DNA from: an uncultured Lachnospiraceae bacterium
GTDB taxonomy: Bacteria > Bacillota > Clostridia > Lachnospirales > Lachnospiraceae
Reading direction: 5' to 3'
DNA: 7,533 nucleotides
Assembly (NCBI GenBank): GCA_905236365.1
Contig: CAJOPP010000026.1
Coordinates: 1-7,533 of the forward strand
Shown one piece after another: positions 6,015 through 7,533 of this stretch. Positions within the stretch are counted from its first letter, which is position 1. Each line of letters opens with the position of its first letter. Both the position numbers and the translations under genes were made by a program. The notes beneath the pieces are model-generated. The model was given only the letters and a program-made list of their open reading frames with translations. It was not told the DNA's origin and ran no database searches.

Positions 6015-7316
6015 TCATCCAACCTTGAGCTTGAACTTCTGAATCTCTTTATCTGTTTCAACAATTGCAATCTTACCGCCTAATGCACGAATCTTTTCGT
6101 CAAAACACTCGTAACCTCTCTGAATATACTTGATATCTTCTACTACCGTATATCCATCTGCTACTAATCCGGCAATCACCAATGCCGCACCTGCTCGCAA
6201 ATCCGGTGCCACGATATTGGCACCAACAAAGCCATCCACACCATCAATAATTGCTGTATTGCCTTCTACTTTAATCTGACCACCCATGCGGAACAACTCA
6301 TCTACATATTTGAACCTGTTCTCAAAAATACTCTCTGTAATAATCGAAGTTCCTTCCGATAACGCAAGTACAACAGCCATCTGCGGCTGCATATCCGTAG
6401 GAAATCCCGGATACGGTAATGTCTTAATGTTCGTCGCCTTCAATCGATGATTGCTGACAACTCTGACTGCATCATCATATTCCAGCACAACAGCACCAAT
6501 CTCCTTCAACTTGGAAGAAATAGCCTCTAAATGCTTCGGAATAACATTCTTAATAGTAATGTCTCCCTTTGTTGCTGCTGCTGCGACCATGAATGTGCCT
6601 GCTTCAATCTGATCCGGAATAATGGAATACTCCGTACCTTTTAACCGTTCAACACCGCGAATCCGAATAACATCCGTACCGGCTCCCTTGATATTTGCTC
6701 CCATACTATTCAAAAAATTCGCAACATCCACAATATGCGGTTCCTTTGCGGCATTCTCAATCGTGGTTTTCCCCTCTGCCAATACTGCTGCCATCATAAC
6801 ATTGATGGTTGCACCAACAGAAACAACATCCATATAAATATGATTTCCCAACAACTGATCTGCTTCCACATGAATCATACTGTTACGAATGTCTACACTG
6901 GCACCCAATGCTTTAAATCCTTTGATATGTAAATCAATCGGTCTGCTTCCGATATTACAACCTCCCGGTAACGCTACACTGGATTTCTTATACTTGCCAA
7001 GCATAGCTCCCAGCAAATAATAGGAAGCACGAATTCTGCGAATAAATTCATCATCTACGCAATTATCTGCATTCGGATTGATGGTACCACCACAAATCTT
7101 GACTGTATGTTCATCTATATATTTGACTCTTGCTCCAATTCCTTGAATGGCTTGCAACAATACTCTTGTATCTCTAACATTCGGAACGTTATCGATTATA
7201 ACTTCCTCATCCGTCATAATTGCCGCAGCTAAAATCCCCAGCGCTGCATTCTTTGCTCCAGCAATGGAAACCTCTCCTACTAAAGGATTGCCTCCCTTTA
7301 TAACATATTGCTCCAT
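6015..7316 (-). CDS. murA: UDP-N-acetylglucosamine 1-carboxyvinyltransferase
   Basis: Catalyses the first committed step of peptidoglycan synthesis in the cytoplasm, transferring enolpyruvate from PEP to UDP-GlcNAc; it is the fosfomycin target. It has 433 residues, against 419 in E. coli, so it is complete. Landmarks are AGAKNAAL with K22/N23 for substrate binding, and PGGCNIGSRPIDLHI with the active-site Cys at 120, followed by R125. Others are FPTDMQPQ with catalytic D308, and PDLRAGAAL with R374. Cys rather than Asp at 120 predicts the ordinary fosfomycin-sensitive type. The ATG at 7316 has AAAGAGGTG ending 4 nt upstream. Firmicutes often carry two paralogues (murAA and murAB), and I cannot decide which this is. 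It has its own promoter and terminator and appears functionally unrelated to the sugar operon. Confidence 0.98.
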   Translation of the reverse strand: MEQYVIKGGNPLVGEVSIAGAKNAALGILAAAIMTDEEVIIDNVPNVRDTRVLLQAIQGIGARVKYIDEHTVKICGGTINPNADNCVDDEFIRRIRASYYLLGAMLGKYKKSSVALPGGCNIGSRPIDLHIKGFKALGASVDIRNSMIHVEADQLLGNHIYMDVVSVGATINVMMAAVLAEGKTTIENAAKEPHIVDVANFLNSMGANIKGAGTDVIRIRGVERLKGTEYSIIPDQIEAGTFMVAAAATKGDITIKNVIPKHLEAISSKLKEIGAVVLEYDDAVRVVSNHRLKATNIKTLPYPGFPTDMQPQMAVVLALSEGTSIITESIFENRFKYVDELFRMGGQIKVEGNTAIIDGVDGFVGANIVAPDLRAGAALVIAGLVADGYTVVEDIKYIQRGYECFDEKIRALGGKIAIVETDKEIQKFKLKVG

Positions 7317-7369
7317 AATGCACCTCTTTATGCGTTATCGTCTGCCTTTTGCAAACGTAATTACACTAT

Positions 7370-7397
7370 ATTATAACATGAATGAACAATTTGTAAA
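7370..7397 (-). promoter_or_regulatory. Sigma-A promoter of murA
   Basis: TTTACA (7397-7392; 5 of 6 matches) is followed by a 16-bp spacer and a perfect TATAAT (7375-7370). TG one base before the hexamer makes it an extended -10. An A-rich stretch just upstream (AAAGAAAAAGAG) could act as an UP element. The predicted start near 7363 gives a leader of about 47 nt. Confidence 0.85.
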
Positions 7398-7533
7398 CTC
7401 TTTTTCTTTCGTACGCAAAAAAAATTGAGATTTTGTTACTGTTCAAACGCAATGTCATGATGTCGGGGTCAAAACTATGCATTTTGGTTTTGCTTCGTCA
7501 AGTTGCACATAAAATATGCATTTCCACTCAGTC
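7398..7533. other. Intergenic stretch at the right edge, no gene seen
   Basis: AT-rich DNA upstream of the murA promoter with no convincing reading frame. It holds a direct repeat TATGCATTT (7476-7484 and 7515-7523) and a run of eight T on the minus strand, but no stable GC-containing hairpin before that run. Nothing further can be assigned. Confidence 0.5.

Noticed and set aside
7398..7440. Run of eight T on the minus strand as a terminator of an upstream gene
   Set aside because: Only a short AT-only stem precedes it, and no upstream gene is visible.

Overview
The window looks like a low-GC Gram-positive anaerobe of the Clostridia, most likely a gut Lachnospiraceae member. This rests on AGGAG-type ribosome binding sites, textbook sigma-A promoters, a VTGC lipobox on the binding protein, and the protein style of the sugar genes. 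The genus is an inference and was not tested. All genes lie on the minus strand, so transcription runs from high to low coordinates.

Reading with transcription: 7533-7317 is the murA promoter region (TTTACA, 16 bp, TATAAT with an extended TG). 7316-6015 is murA, a complete peptidoglycan-synthesis housekeeping gene. 6014-5712 has no gene. It holds a stem-loop terminator after murA and then a leader with four more predicted stem-loops. 5711-5016 is an OmpR-type response regulator starting at TTG. Its receiver domain has lost the phospho-acceptor Asp (now Tyr) and the switch Lys (now Glu), while its DNA-binding domain looks intact. 5015-4846 is a dense control region: tandem 10-bp repeats, a near-consensus sigma-A promoter (TTGACA, 17 bp, TAATAT) and a perfect 22-bp palindromic operator over the start point. 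4845-3367 is a sugar-binding lipoprotein, 3167-2289 and 2276-1398 are two MalF/MalG-type ABC permeases, and 1266 to the left edge is the first 422 codons of a GH65 glycoside phosphorylase.

The four downstream genes form one uptake-and-cleavage operon. The lipoprotein captures an alpha-linked oligosaccharide, probably a disaccharide, and the two permeases import it. The GH65 enzyme should then split it in the cytoplasm with inorganic phosphate, giving beta-glucose 1-phosphate. No ATPase gene is in the window, so the transporter probably uses a shared MsmX-type ATPase encoded elsewhere. The exact sugar cannot be read from the sequence. The palindrome suggests a LacI-family repressor encoded outside the window. 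The tandem repeats upstream of the -35 would suit the adjacent response regulator as an activator.

I found no mobile element, CRISPR array, tRNA or rRNA. The core is a known type of sugar locus. The parts most worth a second look are the phosphorylation-deficient regulator, the two-layer promoter architecture next to it, and the structured intergenic RNAs.
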